Below are positions 1 through 11,936 of a DNA stretch of 64,000 bases, one piece after another. The translations under genes were made by a program, and so were the position numbers. Origin of the DNA: Membranipora membranacea (taxonomy: Eukaryota; Bryozoa; Gymnolaemata; Cheilostomatida; Membraniporidae); the NCBI GenBank assembly GCA_914767715.1, contig OU612074.1:20632062-20696061 (forward strand), read 5' to 3'. The notes beneath the pieces are model-generated. The model was given only the letters and a program-made list of their open reading frames with translations. It did not search any database and had not been told where the DNA came from. How positions within the stretch are numbered: position 1 is the stretch's first letter; each line of letters begins with the position of its first letter.

Positions 1-1415
1 AACATCATTTCTGGGTTGGGATTGAGGTTGAAATCTTTAGAGTTGCCCTGAGTGTCTACCTGAGGCATAGATATACTGTACTGCCATCGTATGGCAAAAC
101 ACCACAAATCCAATTTTGTCCTTAAAAATTGTTCGGTCATTTTTGTGTAGAGTCCATATGATATGTAATCCTATATATCTTGCTTAAAAAATTACTCATT
201 TTGCAACTTTTCACAGTGGCGGGCTGATTTTTTGGTTGCTATCACACCTGATCCTTTGTTGAGCCCTGAGATGACTTGCGGTATTTTGTCTAATAGAGCA
301 GTAATAGTAGATCTGGCATGGAAAATTTGACCTCATGCTGCTATCTATTATAACCCTATACCTGTTAGACTTGCTCAACTCTGAATAGATTCCTTTTAAT
401 TTTCTTCAAACCCAAGAGTATAGAGAATGGTGCCCCCTTTTGTGAAGGTATCTGATGGCATCATAAAACCCCATTTTCCGGAGGTCCCTGTTACTGATGC
501 GGGATTCGAACCCTTATTCTCGTGATAACAGGCAAGGTGACATGGCATTACTATGGGACACTCAAAGCCTTGCGGTTGTTTTTAAGGAAAAACCTTTGAC
601 AAAAGCTGTACAGTGCTCCAGAAATTAGTGAGTGCTCTTGAGGGGATTCTTGAAACTTCCTGAAGAGTTTTTAGGGTTTCTTTGGGTCGCACTGAGTGCC
701 TACCTTGTATAGGTAAAAAGGTGCATCTCATCCAGATTCTCTGGAATATCAGGTCGATGTCATCACTCCGCCTTCCTTGTCCTTACCCCACTGAGTAAGC
801 CTGCAAAATGCATTGTGGGACACCCATTAACACTCCTGCACTTTTACCGTAGGTGTTCCCATAAGGGCTATAGAAGAGGAATGAATCCTAAATATTTTCA
901 AATTGGTCCCCACAGTAGGACAATTTTCGTTATTTCATCTGCTAGATTTGTTGAGGATGTTCACTATGAATCATACAAGCCGATACAGCCATGGATGTTG
1001 GATCGTAAAAGAGCATTTCTTGTAGCTAATGATCCTACTGTGGTTATCCTATCACTGTAGACTTCTATCTAAAAACCATGATTTCACTTCCTCTGGGTGA
1101 CTGTGATTTGCTGTGTAAACAAATCTTGTGAACTTTGTACAATTAAGAAATCAGTTGGCTATCACTAGTCATCATCAGTTTGGTCATGCTACCAGTTTTC
1201 TGAGTTGGGAGAGGACAATTCCTTATAGAATATTATAAGTTGTAGTGTGTATGCAGGGTGTTTGGATAGATTGGTGTCTGTGATAATAATTACCAAGGGC
1301 AGCAGTTCAAGTGCCGCTCAGCAGACAAAGTCAAAGTTAAACTTTCACCAATCACCGATGGAGACAATCTTCCTCACCATCATTGTCTCATAACAATGAG
1401 ATCCTATTTTTGCAG
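1..1415. other. Gene-less or intronic stretch upstream of the first recognised exon
   Basis: I see no exon here that I can defend. The exon starting at 1416 begins in phase 1, so an earlier exon of the same gene must lie upstream, either in this stretch or outside the window. The longest open frame (815-1060) has no recognisable protein features and no convincing splice sites. The only structured item is a tRNA-like B box near 499-513. Confidence 0.4.
470..550 (-). repeat. Possible tRNA-derived SINE fragment
   Basis: Read on the minus strand, positions 513-499 give GGGTTCGAATCCCGC, a good match to the internal B box of tRNA genes, about 35 bases after a weak A-box-like stretch. A paired acceptor stem is not visible. 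This fits a SINE head or a tRNA relic better than a working tRNA. Confidence 0.35.
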
Positions 1416-4366
1416 GTAGCTCAGGATTCAGCTCTGCAAGTTCTGCAAACACAAGTGGGGACTGGAGTGATGAAGATGATGATGACACCTCCTCCATAGA
1501 CGATCTCAGTGAGTTGGTTCACAGTCTATATTCCTCTGACTGCTGATTCGTTTGTTCAATCTTATACTGTGTTCCCAAGCGGTTTTGGTGGGGGTGTTAG
1601 TTTGTCTGTACTATCACGTTCAATCAACTCCACCGAAACCTCTTGGGCACTCAGGCTATATGGTCCTTGTCCTCCTGTTTCTGCCATGATCTAACACGAC
1701 TTGTAATTATCCCCTCATGATGAGAGTTTTATGAATGCCTTCAGAGTGGAGACGTTACCTTCATCAGGGTAATTATCATTTACCGGCTTTAGTCACTTTT
1801 ACGTCTAACTCGGGATTTCCTGGCTGGTTATATGTAGTCACAGAGTAAGAATACATACATAAATATATATATATATATGATACCTGTATATATCCTTACT
1901 CTGTGATGTAGTCTTATTGCTCAGTTTAACAGACGATGTCTTATAACATTGTGCTCTCAAACTCACTCTGTCTGATGCTCATTCAATGATATCCCATTTC
2001 CGAACCGTTGTTTGGAATTATGACGCTGGTTTTGAGGTTGAGGTAAAACACATGTGATTCTGTAGTGAAGTCAGTGATGGACAGTAACGACGCTATGCGC
2101 TCCCTAGTCACATCGATACACGCCGGCGATCTGAATATGATGGGCGAGAACTCGGAGAGAAGAAGGCAGTCCAACCTGAGGAAGTCTATGGGAGCTGCCG
2201 GCTTCACTCGACAAGGATCAGGAAAAAATAACAAAAATAAGTTTATAAAAAGAGCTAAGGAACGACAAAAACAGGTGAGAGCTGGAAATGAGAACGGTCT
2301 CCGATCAGAAATGAGAACGGTCTACGATCAGAAATGAGAACGGTCTACGATCAGATATGAGAACGGTCTACGATCAGAATCAGAAATGAGAATATTCTAC
2401 GATCAGATTTTTAATATTTGAAGCTCTTAAAACAATGGGTGAGGAGACTGACCTATCCATCCACCAGCAACCTAAGATGGTATTGGTGAGATCTAAGCTT
2501 CCCGGTCCGGTTTATTGGGTCAAACTTTTGAGCAAAACTATATAGACACCAATAATTTCCAAAGTACACAGTCTCATAATCAAAAGACCAGGTCTGACCT
2601 TTGTCCAGATATATCTTTGTAAATCTTAATTGGACTTTTGTTGTGCCATTTTGATTTTGAAATGCAAAACAGTAAATTTAAATTTCAGAGATTCTGCACA
2701 AAGCTTGAGGTAAAAACTGGAAAAATAATAGCATATTCTGTGTCCAGGCTTTACTGACTCCACATGCTAGCCATAGTTGAATTGTATTCAAATTTTAACC
2801 AATTCTAATCATGCTGTAGATGATTCATAGCATTGCAATTTCTGCATAACTCTATGACTCATTGTGAGTGAGCATTAGTTGCTTGGCTGCATAAATTTTA
2901 AACTTCAATCCTGCACCTGAATATAATACTTTCGCACACTGCTTACTCATAAAGTTAGTGATGGATTATCGTTGTGGGTAAATCAATAAGGCTACTGTTC
3001 AGGGAGGAAATTCTTTAATGATGATTAAATAAATTGACTAAAAAATGAGTCAGCTAATATTATACTATGCATTAGGTTTACTGTTTGCATGATAGAAACT
3101 TGTGAGCTGCAGGCTAACCACGTAGTACAGGGTAGTGCAAAAGCTAGCATGACTTCCATTTAATATTTCATATGACAGAATTTCCTTGGTGTCAGATTGA
3201 TTTTCGGCTAGGCCTGCGAGTGATTGCGTACTTCATACAATGCTACCTGAATATTGTCACGTATGGCCTCAAATATATCCTACAAACTCAGTGAACAAGG
3301 AATCCCTTGTGTTGCTGATGGCGTCAGTGCAAGGGGACCATGTCACTGGGGGTCAACTGCCAATCATACCCAAAGCGAATTAAAATGGTGACATCAGTCA
3401 TGAGCATTATAGTGAGTGTTACTTGTAATAATTGGATAATTGGGGGTTGCAGAAATTTCCTCATAGTAGGGCCCTAGATAATTGGTATGTTACGACAAGT
3501 CTAACTCATAACATGGGTGTGTTATTTCTGGTAGAGTAGCTTGAGCTATCATGCGTGTCTGTTTCTGCTGACTAACGAAATCAACCAATAACAAACTTTC
3601 TGTTGCTTGCAAATTCTGCATTGAAAAAAGGAGTGGTCTTCTCTTTGAACAGAGATATTTTAGGGACACAACTCCCAATTTGCAGCATTATTCACCAACT
3701 AGTCTTAGTGCTGAGCTGTTCAGCACAATGTGGAGTTCTCTACATAGCTATAGCTACAGCTCACTCGGCCTTATGTATACTTCAAGCCTCTGAGAGTTTT
3801 TTCAGCCTGTGCCATAACACAGAACAACAGGGATTTAAAGGCATGATAAACTCAATATTTTTATTTATTGCAGGCATTGGAGCATGAGCTGACTGATATA
3901 GAGACTCTGCTAAATGATGTGTCCAGATTAAACCTTTATAACTTCCTATCTCGATACCCTGACTATCAGGACACTATATCAGAGTGTAGCAGTCTATTCG
4001 AATCCTCGGCTGCAGAAAGTGACAGTGAGGATTATCAGGAGATGCCTGCTGATTTCTTTACATCAATTACATCAAACAACCACAATAGTACCCTGTGATC
4101 TTGACAATGAAAACAATGAGTTGTTAGGGGCGGGCGACGATTTCAGTAGGACTGCCCGCAACACATTGGTTGTATCTACTTGTGAATCTGAGGATATGAA
4201 CAGTGGCGGCAACAATAGAGACACCCTGACTTTATTTTGTGACCATACGATATCCAATCAGGTGGCTGGTATGCTGTTGGAACCTCCTGATGATTGCCAT
4301 TCGAGATCTGCAAGTCCTGTGTTTGATAATGGAGAAAAATATGACCAATCTGTTACAACTTTGTGA
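1416..4366 (+). CDS. 3' exons of an unidentified gene with an acidic, serine-rich segment (partial)
   Basis: Exons are 1416-1508, 2066-2274, 3874-4024 and 4089-4366. Their splice sites are GT-AG and the phases agree (1, 1, 0, 1). The first exon ends in a very acidic serine-rich run (WSDEDDDDTSS). The second encodes a basic, Ser/Arg-rich stretch beginning VMDSNDAMRSL and ending KRAKERQKQ. The third starts with a helical, leucine-rich segment containing LLNDVSRLNLYNFLSRYPDY. The last intron (4025-4088) would be only 64 bp, with donor GTGAGG and acceptor TAG. If it is kept, the protein stops at 4098 instead. If it is removed, 91 more residues follow, ending at 4366. I do not recognise the family. 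The composition suggests a cytoplasmic or nuclear scaffold-like tail, but that is inference. The 5' exons are missing from the window or unidentified. Confidence 0.6.
1839..1905. mobile_element. 67-bp miniature inverted-repeat element with 7-bp target duplication
   Basis: The ends are CACAGAGTAAGAATA and its near-perfect inverse (14 of 15 bases match), around an (AT)n centre. The element is flanked on both sides by ATGTAGT (1832-1838 and 1906-1912). The larger element at 60467-61182 has the same ends and also a 7-bp flanking repeat. It lies in an intron of the unidentified gene. Confidence 0.7.
2285..2407. repeat. 23-bp minisatellite, about five units
   Basis: The unit reads roughly ATGAGAACGGTCTACGATCAG plus two bases. 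It repeats with 23-bp spacing at 2291, 2314, 2337 and 2360, followed by one diverged 29-bp-spaced copy. It starts a few bases after the splice donor at 2275, so it is intronic. Confidence 0.85.
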
Positions 4367-5829
4367 AATATTGTCTAAAGTATTTAATTTTTTTTAATTT
4401 GTGGTCAATTTATTGCTCAGCTATTCCTTATATTATGTACTTATCTATCTATGATGTATACAACGGAATCACTGCCCATATAACTGCAGTTTGTTGACGC
4501 TGATTTCAATTATTTCTCACATCTATACAAATTTTCCATTTCATGTTGATACGCCATAATCATAGAAATTGCTCACAAGATTATCAGCCAAGTCGCAGTG
4601 ATCTTTTTTATCACATCATATCCTTGTAGCCTGTGTCCCCATATCAGAGTCTGCACTGCTGACACTCATGCAATCACTTTATAATGAAGGCCACAATTAA
4701 TAGTCGTATCTGTAAATCGTTTGTCACGCAATTTCTATTTTTCTCTTTTCTATTTTCATATCAAGTTAGAGTTACCTTACATTTACTATTTTCCTATCGG
4801 TCATAAGTGATGACCAGCTGTTCGCACAATCATCCTGTCAAAAATATAACAACTCCATCCTACACTTACCTGCATACTGCATACTGTACTCTGCCTCAGA
4901 CTATGAAGAGTATTATACTGACTACTGTTACGTTCAGTTTTGAAAGTTGCTAAACCACTACTCAGCCTAAAGGTTATCCAAATCTAAAGTTTCAACAGAT
5001 AACAGGCCTGCTCACTGTCTAGGCCCGGATGTAAATCTTACTCACTCCTTCCGTGAAATATAATACTGATTCACTCAAGCTAAAGATATCCAGACTGTTA
5101 TCGCCTGTCCTTCAGCAGTTCACATGCGTTTATTTTCAGACCAGTGCAAGCTTTGTTGTCTTACTGGCACTATTTGTTAAAGTGGTCCTGGCCTGTCTAT
5201 CAGGAAATCCAGAGATAAGACATTCCGATATCTCGTCTTCTCTTATAGAGGAAGAAAAGGGTCCATAAATTGTGAGACTACAACGCATGAGGAAGAAGAA
5301 GACATACATTCATCCTAAATATGGTGGTACGTGTTCATTTAGACTTGCTTTATCACTTGGCTATTGGGTCATTGAATGTGTAGTTAAATTAACATTTTTC
5401 AAAAAGATTTATCCGTGATTGAATGGCGAAAATAAAAACAAGTTGTTGATGGGAGAAAAATCAGTAACATATCAGGGCAATAGGACGTTCCTAACAATGA
5501 CAAGCTAATAGAATCTTAATTTTCATCGATTCATTCAACCTCTACATCATATAAAATGAGCTTTTATCAACCATATACAGGATAATATTTTCCTCAATAT
5601 CTACTAGGATTATGACAATAATGTTGACAAATGGATGTATTTACTATTTTGTAAGAAGTTGTCCTACCAAAACTTAGCTGTCAATAAAACACCAGCCAAT
5701 GAAAAATCATAAATCAGATTCATAGCACAAGGTGTCGAATAAAATCATTTGTACAAGTTCATGTGTTTCCGGTTGCAGAAAAGTAAAATATTGTTGAATT
5801 TGGTCTTAAAAGTTGTCTGTTGATAAATC
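4367..5829. other. Intergenic region between the unidentified gene and LYAR
   Basis: This stretch holds the putative 3' end of the upstream gene and the promoter side of LYAR. AATAAA signals occur at 5431 and 5683. One possible isolated exon (5140-5268) is listed separately. I see no clear TATA box ahead of LYAR. Confidence 0.4.
5140..5268 (+). CDS. Possible terminal exon with a membrane segment
   Basis: After a pyrimidine-rich acceptor (TATTTTCAG, ending 5139) a frame stays open to a TAA at 5268. It encodes TSASFVVLLALFVKVVLACL, a good candidate transmembrane helix, and then a short polar tail ending IEEEKGP. This looks like the C-terminus of a membrane protein, but no partner exon or family is recognised. 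It could be chance. Confidence 0.25.
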   Translation, partial: TSASFVVLLALFVKVVLACLSGNPEIRHSDISSSLIEEEKGP

Positions 5830-8800
5830 ATGGTGTTTTTCACATGTGGTGGGTGTAATGAAACACTCAAGAAGAACAAAGTAGATCAACACTTTGAGAG
5901 TCGCTGTAAAAACACTGAGTTTGTATCTTGTGTAGATTGCAGTAAAGATTTCTATGGTAAGCTTATCATGATGATGATGTGGACTGATAGATTGTAACTG
6001 AGCTGTTAGTGTTACTGTTGTGATGTGTAATTCTTCTTTTACTCACTGAGTACTAGAACTCTACTATAGGTATGGGCCCATTGGACTTACATGCCCTTAC
6101 TATGCCAATGTCGAGTACCAACCATACTGATACTGGATATTGGCAAAGTAAAGGCATGTAAGTTGTTGTAAGCCATTTATTTATAAATTTCCTTCACATA
6201 TTATATTTGGTGGGCTACTGTACATATATCACATACTGAGGCACTGCAGGCTGACAATGAAAAGTACCATATGGCCTTGCATTGGGTTTCTCCCTAGCCA
6301 TTCAGAGCCAAACCTTGGCTTGGCTAGATCACCAGCATCACAATGATGTGACATAAGAATAAAAATTACTGCTGTAAGTAAGGTATGATATTGTACATGA
6401 AGGCCTTTACACAGGTTTACAGTATATTAATTTCCCCCAACATGTTATGCTCTTGTGTTTAGTTAGGTCTGTGGTTTAAACACTAGTAGGCCTCACCGCC
6501 CGGATTTAGGAACTGTAGGCCTAAGGACCATTGCTAGTGATGATCAAGGCATAATAGTGGAAGGCGGGGCACGTTGAGCCAGTTTTTACATATTTGATTG
6601 TAACATGCAGTTGAATTGTGCCAGAGTAACGAAACTTGGTGCTGAAATTGGTCTTGATGTCTTCCATCAACATGAGTGAGGTCAGTAACCCATTGCGGCA
6701 AGAAAAGGAAATATTGCTATTTCAAAAAAAATTCGGTAAGCAGCTCAATGTGCCCCAAGCACGGGGCACGCTGAGCCGGGTCCCAAATTTACATGGGGCA
6801 CGACATTGAGCCACTTTTTTATGGTCATCTCTTTGCTGGTAATAACCTTTTAATTCATTGCCATAAAAAAACCATAAAAAATAAAACAAAGCAACCAAAC
6901 TCATTGCAACAGTGCATTCTTTTCATTCAATCGAATTATAAAATATAATCCGCTACACGAAATAAATCTCTGAAATATGTAGATAGATGAAAACTTGCAC
7001 AAAGCAAATTAGATGATAAGTGAAGGGAAAAGTAACTCAGCATAACAACTAATATCATGAAAAAACATCAATTCCAATGTTTTTGTTTATGTGTATGTAT
7101 CGCAGGTCTACTCCAAAACCTGGGATTTTGGCAATGTTTGACTGCCCCCCTTGAGTTTTTGTTGTTTTGTTGTTTGAAGGTAATTCATGGTTGAGAAGAC
7201 ACATCCAACTTTCATGGTCTCTGGAGTCAAAAGAAATTTGGACAGTACTTCCCTGAGTATTCTGTTTGGTAGACCACCCCCTAAGCTGCTCATACATACC
7301 TCATTTGATGGATTTAGTCACCTGTAGCTCTTTCACCAAATAATTTCAGTTCAAAAATCTTTTAAAATCATGTGCAGACGCAGATAAATTCAGAAATAGC
7401 CAATGCTTATAAACTGATTCAGGGCCGTAGGATTTTTACAAATGAACAAGCAGTACAAGACATTTCATTAGTTTATACATTGGTTGTATTTCCTTGATTT
7501 ATATAATACGCACACATCATGAAAAACCTGAAGGTGTTTATAAACATTGGTTATTTCTGAATTTATCAGCGTCTGCGCATGATTTTAAAGAATTTTGGAC
7601 TGAAATTGTTTGCTGAAAGAGCTACAGGTGACTAAATCCATCAAATGAGGTATATGTGAGCAGCTTGGGGGGTGGTCTTTCAAACAGAATTTTCAGGGAA
7701 GTGCTGTCCAAATTTCTCTTGACTCCAGAGACCATGAAAGTTGGATGTGTCTTCTCAACCATGAATAACCTTCAAACAACCAAACAACAAAAGCTCAAGG
7801 GGGACAGTCAAACACTGCCAAAATCCCAGGTTTTGGAGTAGACCTGTGGTATGTATGTTGTCGAACAGTTTCAAAAATACTTCATATTATATACTTTCAT
7901 CATAAAACATTCATATACTGTGGGGCATGGCTCAACTTGCCCCAACAGCCTGTTTTTCACTTTCACTTTTCAGAGATAAGTTTAGATTATGTGAAATTGA
8001 GACTGAAACCACTGCTGCCACAGCTGGGCTTTGCCCAGCATAGCCAACAGTCAAAAAATTAAATAGAGAGTTGTGGCATCAAAACATCTAGCCAGTAGCT
8101 TTGCATGGAGTTATATGAGCTCTCAAAATGTAGGGGGTATCTTCTTCCCCAGCCATCCACCATTAGTGATGACAAAATCTGACCTTGACCAATCAGGTGC
8201 CTTTAAAATCTATCTGAGATCCAACACTAATAAAAATGTCGGATTTGGATTTTAGTTATGAAAGATAAATTAGTTTGAGACTAGAATCAAAGATATTTCA
8301 ACCAATGTTTCATAATTAAAACCTTCGCAGCACCATTTGTTATCTCCCAGCAATTTTGCATGGCCAAGTTTGAATCGGAAGTCATTTGTCATTGGGATAT
8401 GGCATGCACAATAAACAAACCAGTAGGCAAGCCAACTCAAGCTAGTGTCAGTAGAACATTTCTTATATATAGGCTACTCAGTATTGCTTTTTAACTTCAG
8501 GCGACGATTACTCCAAACACACAAGCTGTATCAGTGAGGCAGAGAAATACGGAGGAAAAGATTTCACAGCCCCGAGCAACACTAATAAAGGGCAGCGAAA
8601 ACAGGAGGAATGGTTTGACAAGGTACACTAGAGCAACTGTAACCTATACTCCATATTTTACCCTGGAGTAAGAGGGAGAACACATTTTGTGTTCAATTCT
8701 CAGTTAACCCATGCTATAGTCACTAGGTCTTTTATCCCTTAGATCTCAGACCATTTGATCAGCGTCGGGTAATGGCACAGCATCACGCATAATTTCTTAA

Positions 8801-11739
8801 TAAAATAAATTATATAGTCTACTTGAAATAAATATTTTTCGTATTAGATCATTGCAGAGACTGAGAGCTGGTTTTAAGTCGTATTTAACGAAAGTAGGAT
8901 GACACAGTAGGATCACGCAGTAGAAAAGACTGTTTTATAATCATATCAAGACTGTATACTTTGTTTGTATACTGTATTGGGTAAAAAGAAATCCAGCTAA
9001 TGTACCACTGTGTTTATGAAATTGGAGTTGTTCACACAGCAATAATTGTTGTGCAGCTTCTTGATGCTTCGTTCAAGCTCAGATTTGATTGAAATTATAG
9101 GAATATAACATACTATCTATTCTGATGATGACTAGTCCATTCAATATAAGAGAAGATTTGGTTGATTGAGCACCTGCCCCAAAGATTCTAGTATTGGAGA
9201 CCCTTATTTTGTTATGTTACCCTTATGTTGCAGTCAGTAAACTGCTGCCTGTCACTCTGCCTGTGACATCCATCAGACTTATATCAAATTTTTGCCACGC
9301 AGCATCTGTACAATCAACATAGGATAAAACCAAAACCGGCTGCCTCTGTGATTAATTATATTGGCTGCCTCTGTGATTAATTATATCGCTAGTTTGTTAT
9401 GATTACCAATGACATTGTTAATTTCACAGTTATCTAAATGAGTCATTATTCTGGCAGCATCCTCAGTGGATGTTCAAGATATAACAGTCAAGGATGCGGG
9501 CAGAGAGGAACAAAATATATACCATCTCCTTAACGTGGCTCTCTCCCTCTCTCTCTGAGTGTCATAGTAATTATCACAGTTTTTTGTTGCTGATTATTAG
9601 GTTTAAAGTAAGGGATTGTCTACGAAATTATTTATAACGATACACACGTTTGTGGTTCCAGGTTCAGAGGGTCTTGGAGAACGCGGCCACTAGTGATGTG
9701 AAGCTGAAAGACATTCTTGAAAATCTTACGAAATATCCGAATGTGCCAAGAAAGAAACCTAAGTTTATCAACTTTCTCAAATCAACATTTCCAAGGTAAC
9801 GTTGCATAGACTGGTAATTCAAGCAGCGAATGTTTCGAGCGTGAGAGGGGCCCTGCTATTGAAGATTTTGTAGCACGGCTAGTGAGATGTCTATGATCAG
9901 TTGAAATTTGTCACTTTTTCTCATACCTCTAGTTGGTCTGTCATGACAAGCTTGTTGGTAGTGGGGGAACAACAAAGCTTGTCAAGACAGAAAATCGTCA
10001 TGTAAGGCCTAAATAGGTCCATGTAGGCCTATATGATGTATGCCCAATGACGCCTTATTGAGATTATTGTTAATGTATGCATCTGGATTGTATGAGACAT
10101 GGCGATCTATTTTAATAGATATAGAAATCAGGGAGCTCTAATGGAACAGGTATGGAAACTTCTAGAAGAATCTGTTGCTCAACAACCAGATATCACAGCT
10201 ATGAAACCTGCTCCAAAAGGGGCTGAGACTGATACAAAAGGCATGAAAAATAATGGCGAAGATGAAGCGAAAGAAAATACTGGTTCGTTTGGTCAAACAT
10301 GAAAAAATTGTGTTACTTAAAGGCATCTGAACAACTACCCAAAATGCAACTTTGATCAGGGGTCACCATCATGATCATGTCTAATGTGTCACTGAAGATC
10401 TGATCTCTAAAGGATATCCAGCTTTTACTGGCTGAAGCATTTGATTATCAACCACTTTTCAACTTGGTTTGGAAAGTAGTTGATAATGAAATGCTACTGC
10501 CATGAATCCTTCAATTGATATTCTGCCCATATGACCACTACGAACTCCGGACATAACCTGATCATAATCTTATGATTTCCAAGTGACATGAGTTGTCTTC
10601 TCTTTGACAAAAAGGAGACATTCCATACATGATACGGAACCAAAGGATCACATTGTTGACATATGGATTATGACTTTTTTGAAGCTCATTACAATTTGTG
10701 TCGCTGTTAGTACTCTCAGCAAGGTGTATTTGACTCCTTGCTCTCAGTGCCTAACCTCTATTAAAATTGAGAGTTGTACACCTAATTACAACTGAATTCT
10801 GTGTTGTCTTTCTTAACTTCTATAAGTGTCTGACTGTACTGGTTTTAGATGATGAAATGCCTGCTAAACAATCCAAACCAAGTAAGCGTAAGAAAAACAG
10901 CACAGAAGAAGAGCAGATAATTACTGAACAGGAAGTGGAGGAAATACGAGAAAAGAAGAGAAGAAAACGAGAGCAAAAGGAGAACAATAATCTTCCTCCA
11001 GAGCAAGAGAATGTAGAACGGCTCAATGATACGCTAGAGGTATACAAAGGAAATCATAAAACCCAAGATTCAATAGCATAATAGCAATATTTGTTGAGTT
11101 GTGGTGACAGCCTAATAGGACAAAGACATCACAGTTAATAAGTATCATCTGCAATTGTAAACAGGATACCAGCAAGCCTCCACATCCTGCGCTTTGTGCA
11201 TAGGCAAAAATCAAAAAACTTTTAGAGACCAACTTTCACCATTTTTACAAGCTAAAACTAATATACGATTGGATGGTTGTGTTCTCGAATGCTTGGTTTC
11301 AACAAAGGTTGGAGTTGTCAACCTTTTACCACAGATGACGGATAGCTCTTGCAAAAGTCACCAAATTGTGCCAACAGAATTCTATCAGGTGTTCAAAATT
11401 TTCATACTGGTGGAAATCTTTTTTATACTTCTATATCTGCCTTGCCTGCACTGCGCCACCGCCATGTTTGAATGTCTAAAGTTACTGTTTTCCATTTATT
11501 TCCAGGTCAAAGAGAAAGGACCAAGAGACTTTTGTTGGCCAGACTTTATCAAAGCAGTCATCCATAAAAAGGGAGAAATATCCATAAAAAAGCTGCGTAA
11601 GCTGGCATTAGCCGAGTATACTACATATAGTCGACCAATCAAAAGTGAGGAAGGCGTATTCAAAAAACTAGATAAAAAACTGAGATCTATGGACGATATC
11701 CAAATCATTAAAGAGAAAGTCTCCTTCAAGTCCTCATAG
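5830..11739 (+). CDS. LYAR: LYAR-type nucleolar zinc-finger protein, complete six-exon gene
   Basis: Exons are 5830-5956, 8501-8622, 9662-9795, 10119-10282, 10849-11039 and 11506-11739, giving 323 residues (human LYAR is somewhat longer, about 380). The start is the ATG in MVFFTCGGC, which matches the family's N-terminus. Two C2HC zinc fingers are visible: Cys6, Cys9, His21, Cys26 and Cys34, Cys37, His49, Cys52. The family motif KYGGKDF follows, then a helical region with VPRKKPKF. Exon 5 is a lysine/arginine-rich, charged coiled stretch (KPSKRKKN, EKKRRKREQKE) that should serve as a nucleolar localisation signal. Exon 6 is the C-terminal LYAR domain (CWPDFIKAVIHKKGEISIKKLRKLALAEY). Family members are nucleolar and act in ribosome biogenesis and growth control. 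The intron 4 donor (GTTCGT) is weak, but the phase is exact. Four 3' partial copies follow downstream. Confidence 0.93.
6566..7943. mobile_element. Transposon-like element with GGGGCA...TTGAGCC ends, in LYAR intron 1
   Basis: The left end GGGGCACGTTGAGCC (6566-6580) matches the inverse of the right end GGCTCAACTTGCCCC (7929-7943) at 14 of 15 bases. Related GGGGCACG..TGAGCC motifs recur just inside the left end near 6772-6818. No transposase reading frame is present and no flanking target duplication is obvious, so the superfamily is open and the borders are approximate. The large inner inverted repeat at 7098-7862 is part of it or nested in it. Confidence 0.5.
7098..7862. repeat. Long inverted repeat (arms about 320 bp) in LYAR intron 1
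   Basis: The left arm (about 7098-7415) and right arm (about 7541-7862) are near-identical reverse complements around a spacer of about 125 bp. The arms begin GGTCTACTCCAAAACCTGGG and end CCAGGTTTTGGAGTAGACC. Each arm has a roughly 60-codon open frame of near-identical sequence on opposite strands. That is a by-product of the symmetry, not two genes. The transcribed RNA could fold into a very long hairpin inside the LYAR pre-mRNA. Confidence 0.85.
9338..9387. repeat. 25-bp direct duplication
   Basis: Two exact adjacent copies of a 25-bp unit starting GGCTGCCTCTGTGATTAATT, in LYAR intron 2. Confidence 0.8.
9938..9990. mobile_element. Short inverted-repeat element, CTGTCTTGACAAGC family (LYAR intron 3)
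   Basis: The ends CTGTCATGACAAGC and GCTTGTCAAGACAG are inverse copies around about 25 bp. Related copies sit at matching places in the LYAR partial duplicates (13140-13213, 18382-18466, 28321-28396, and a half copy at 23081), carried there by duplication. Separate insertions are at 31521-31545 and 40690-40768. Confidence 0.65.
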
Positions 11740-11930
11740 CGGGATAACGTAACAGCTGTTGTCGTCTTTAATATTTTTTACCAAAAATACTAACCTGATT
11801 TTTGGTGATCCAGCCGTAACATTCTAACCATGAATTTCATCTTGGAGTAAACTATAACATTGCATGTGAATGCTTTTTGAGCTTCATTCAGGCTTACATG
11901 ATATCTGGTCCATTTTGTAAATGATATGAA

Positions 11931-11936
11931 AATAAA
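11931..11936 (+). terminator. LYAR polyadenylation signal
   Basis: AATAAA about 190 bases after the LYAR stop codon, the first good signal downstream. Confidence 0.6.

Noticed and set aside
815-1060. 81-codon open frame with a possible start
   Set aside because: No recognisable motif, no splice context and no relation to the following exons. Treated as chance.
1690-1800. Inverted repeat with CCCTGATGA-like ends
   Set aside because: The symmetry is short and imperfect and no flanking duplication is visible.
2285-2407. CRISPR-like array
   Set aside because: The 23-bp units are directly adjacent with no spacers, so it is a minisatellite in an animal genome.
7055-7841. Two near-identical small proteins on opposite strands
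   Set aside because: They are mirror images produced by the inverted repeat in LYAR intron 1, not genes.
11194-11505. Open frame running into LYAR exon 6 from upstream
   Set aside because: The family homology starts exactly after the acceptor at 11505. The upstream part is intron sequence that happens to be open, and the same region in psi2 and psi4 is not conserved as protein.
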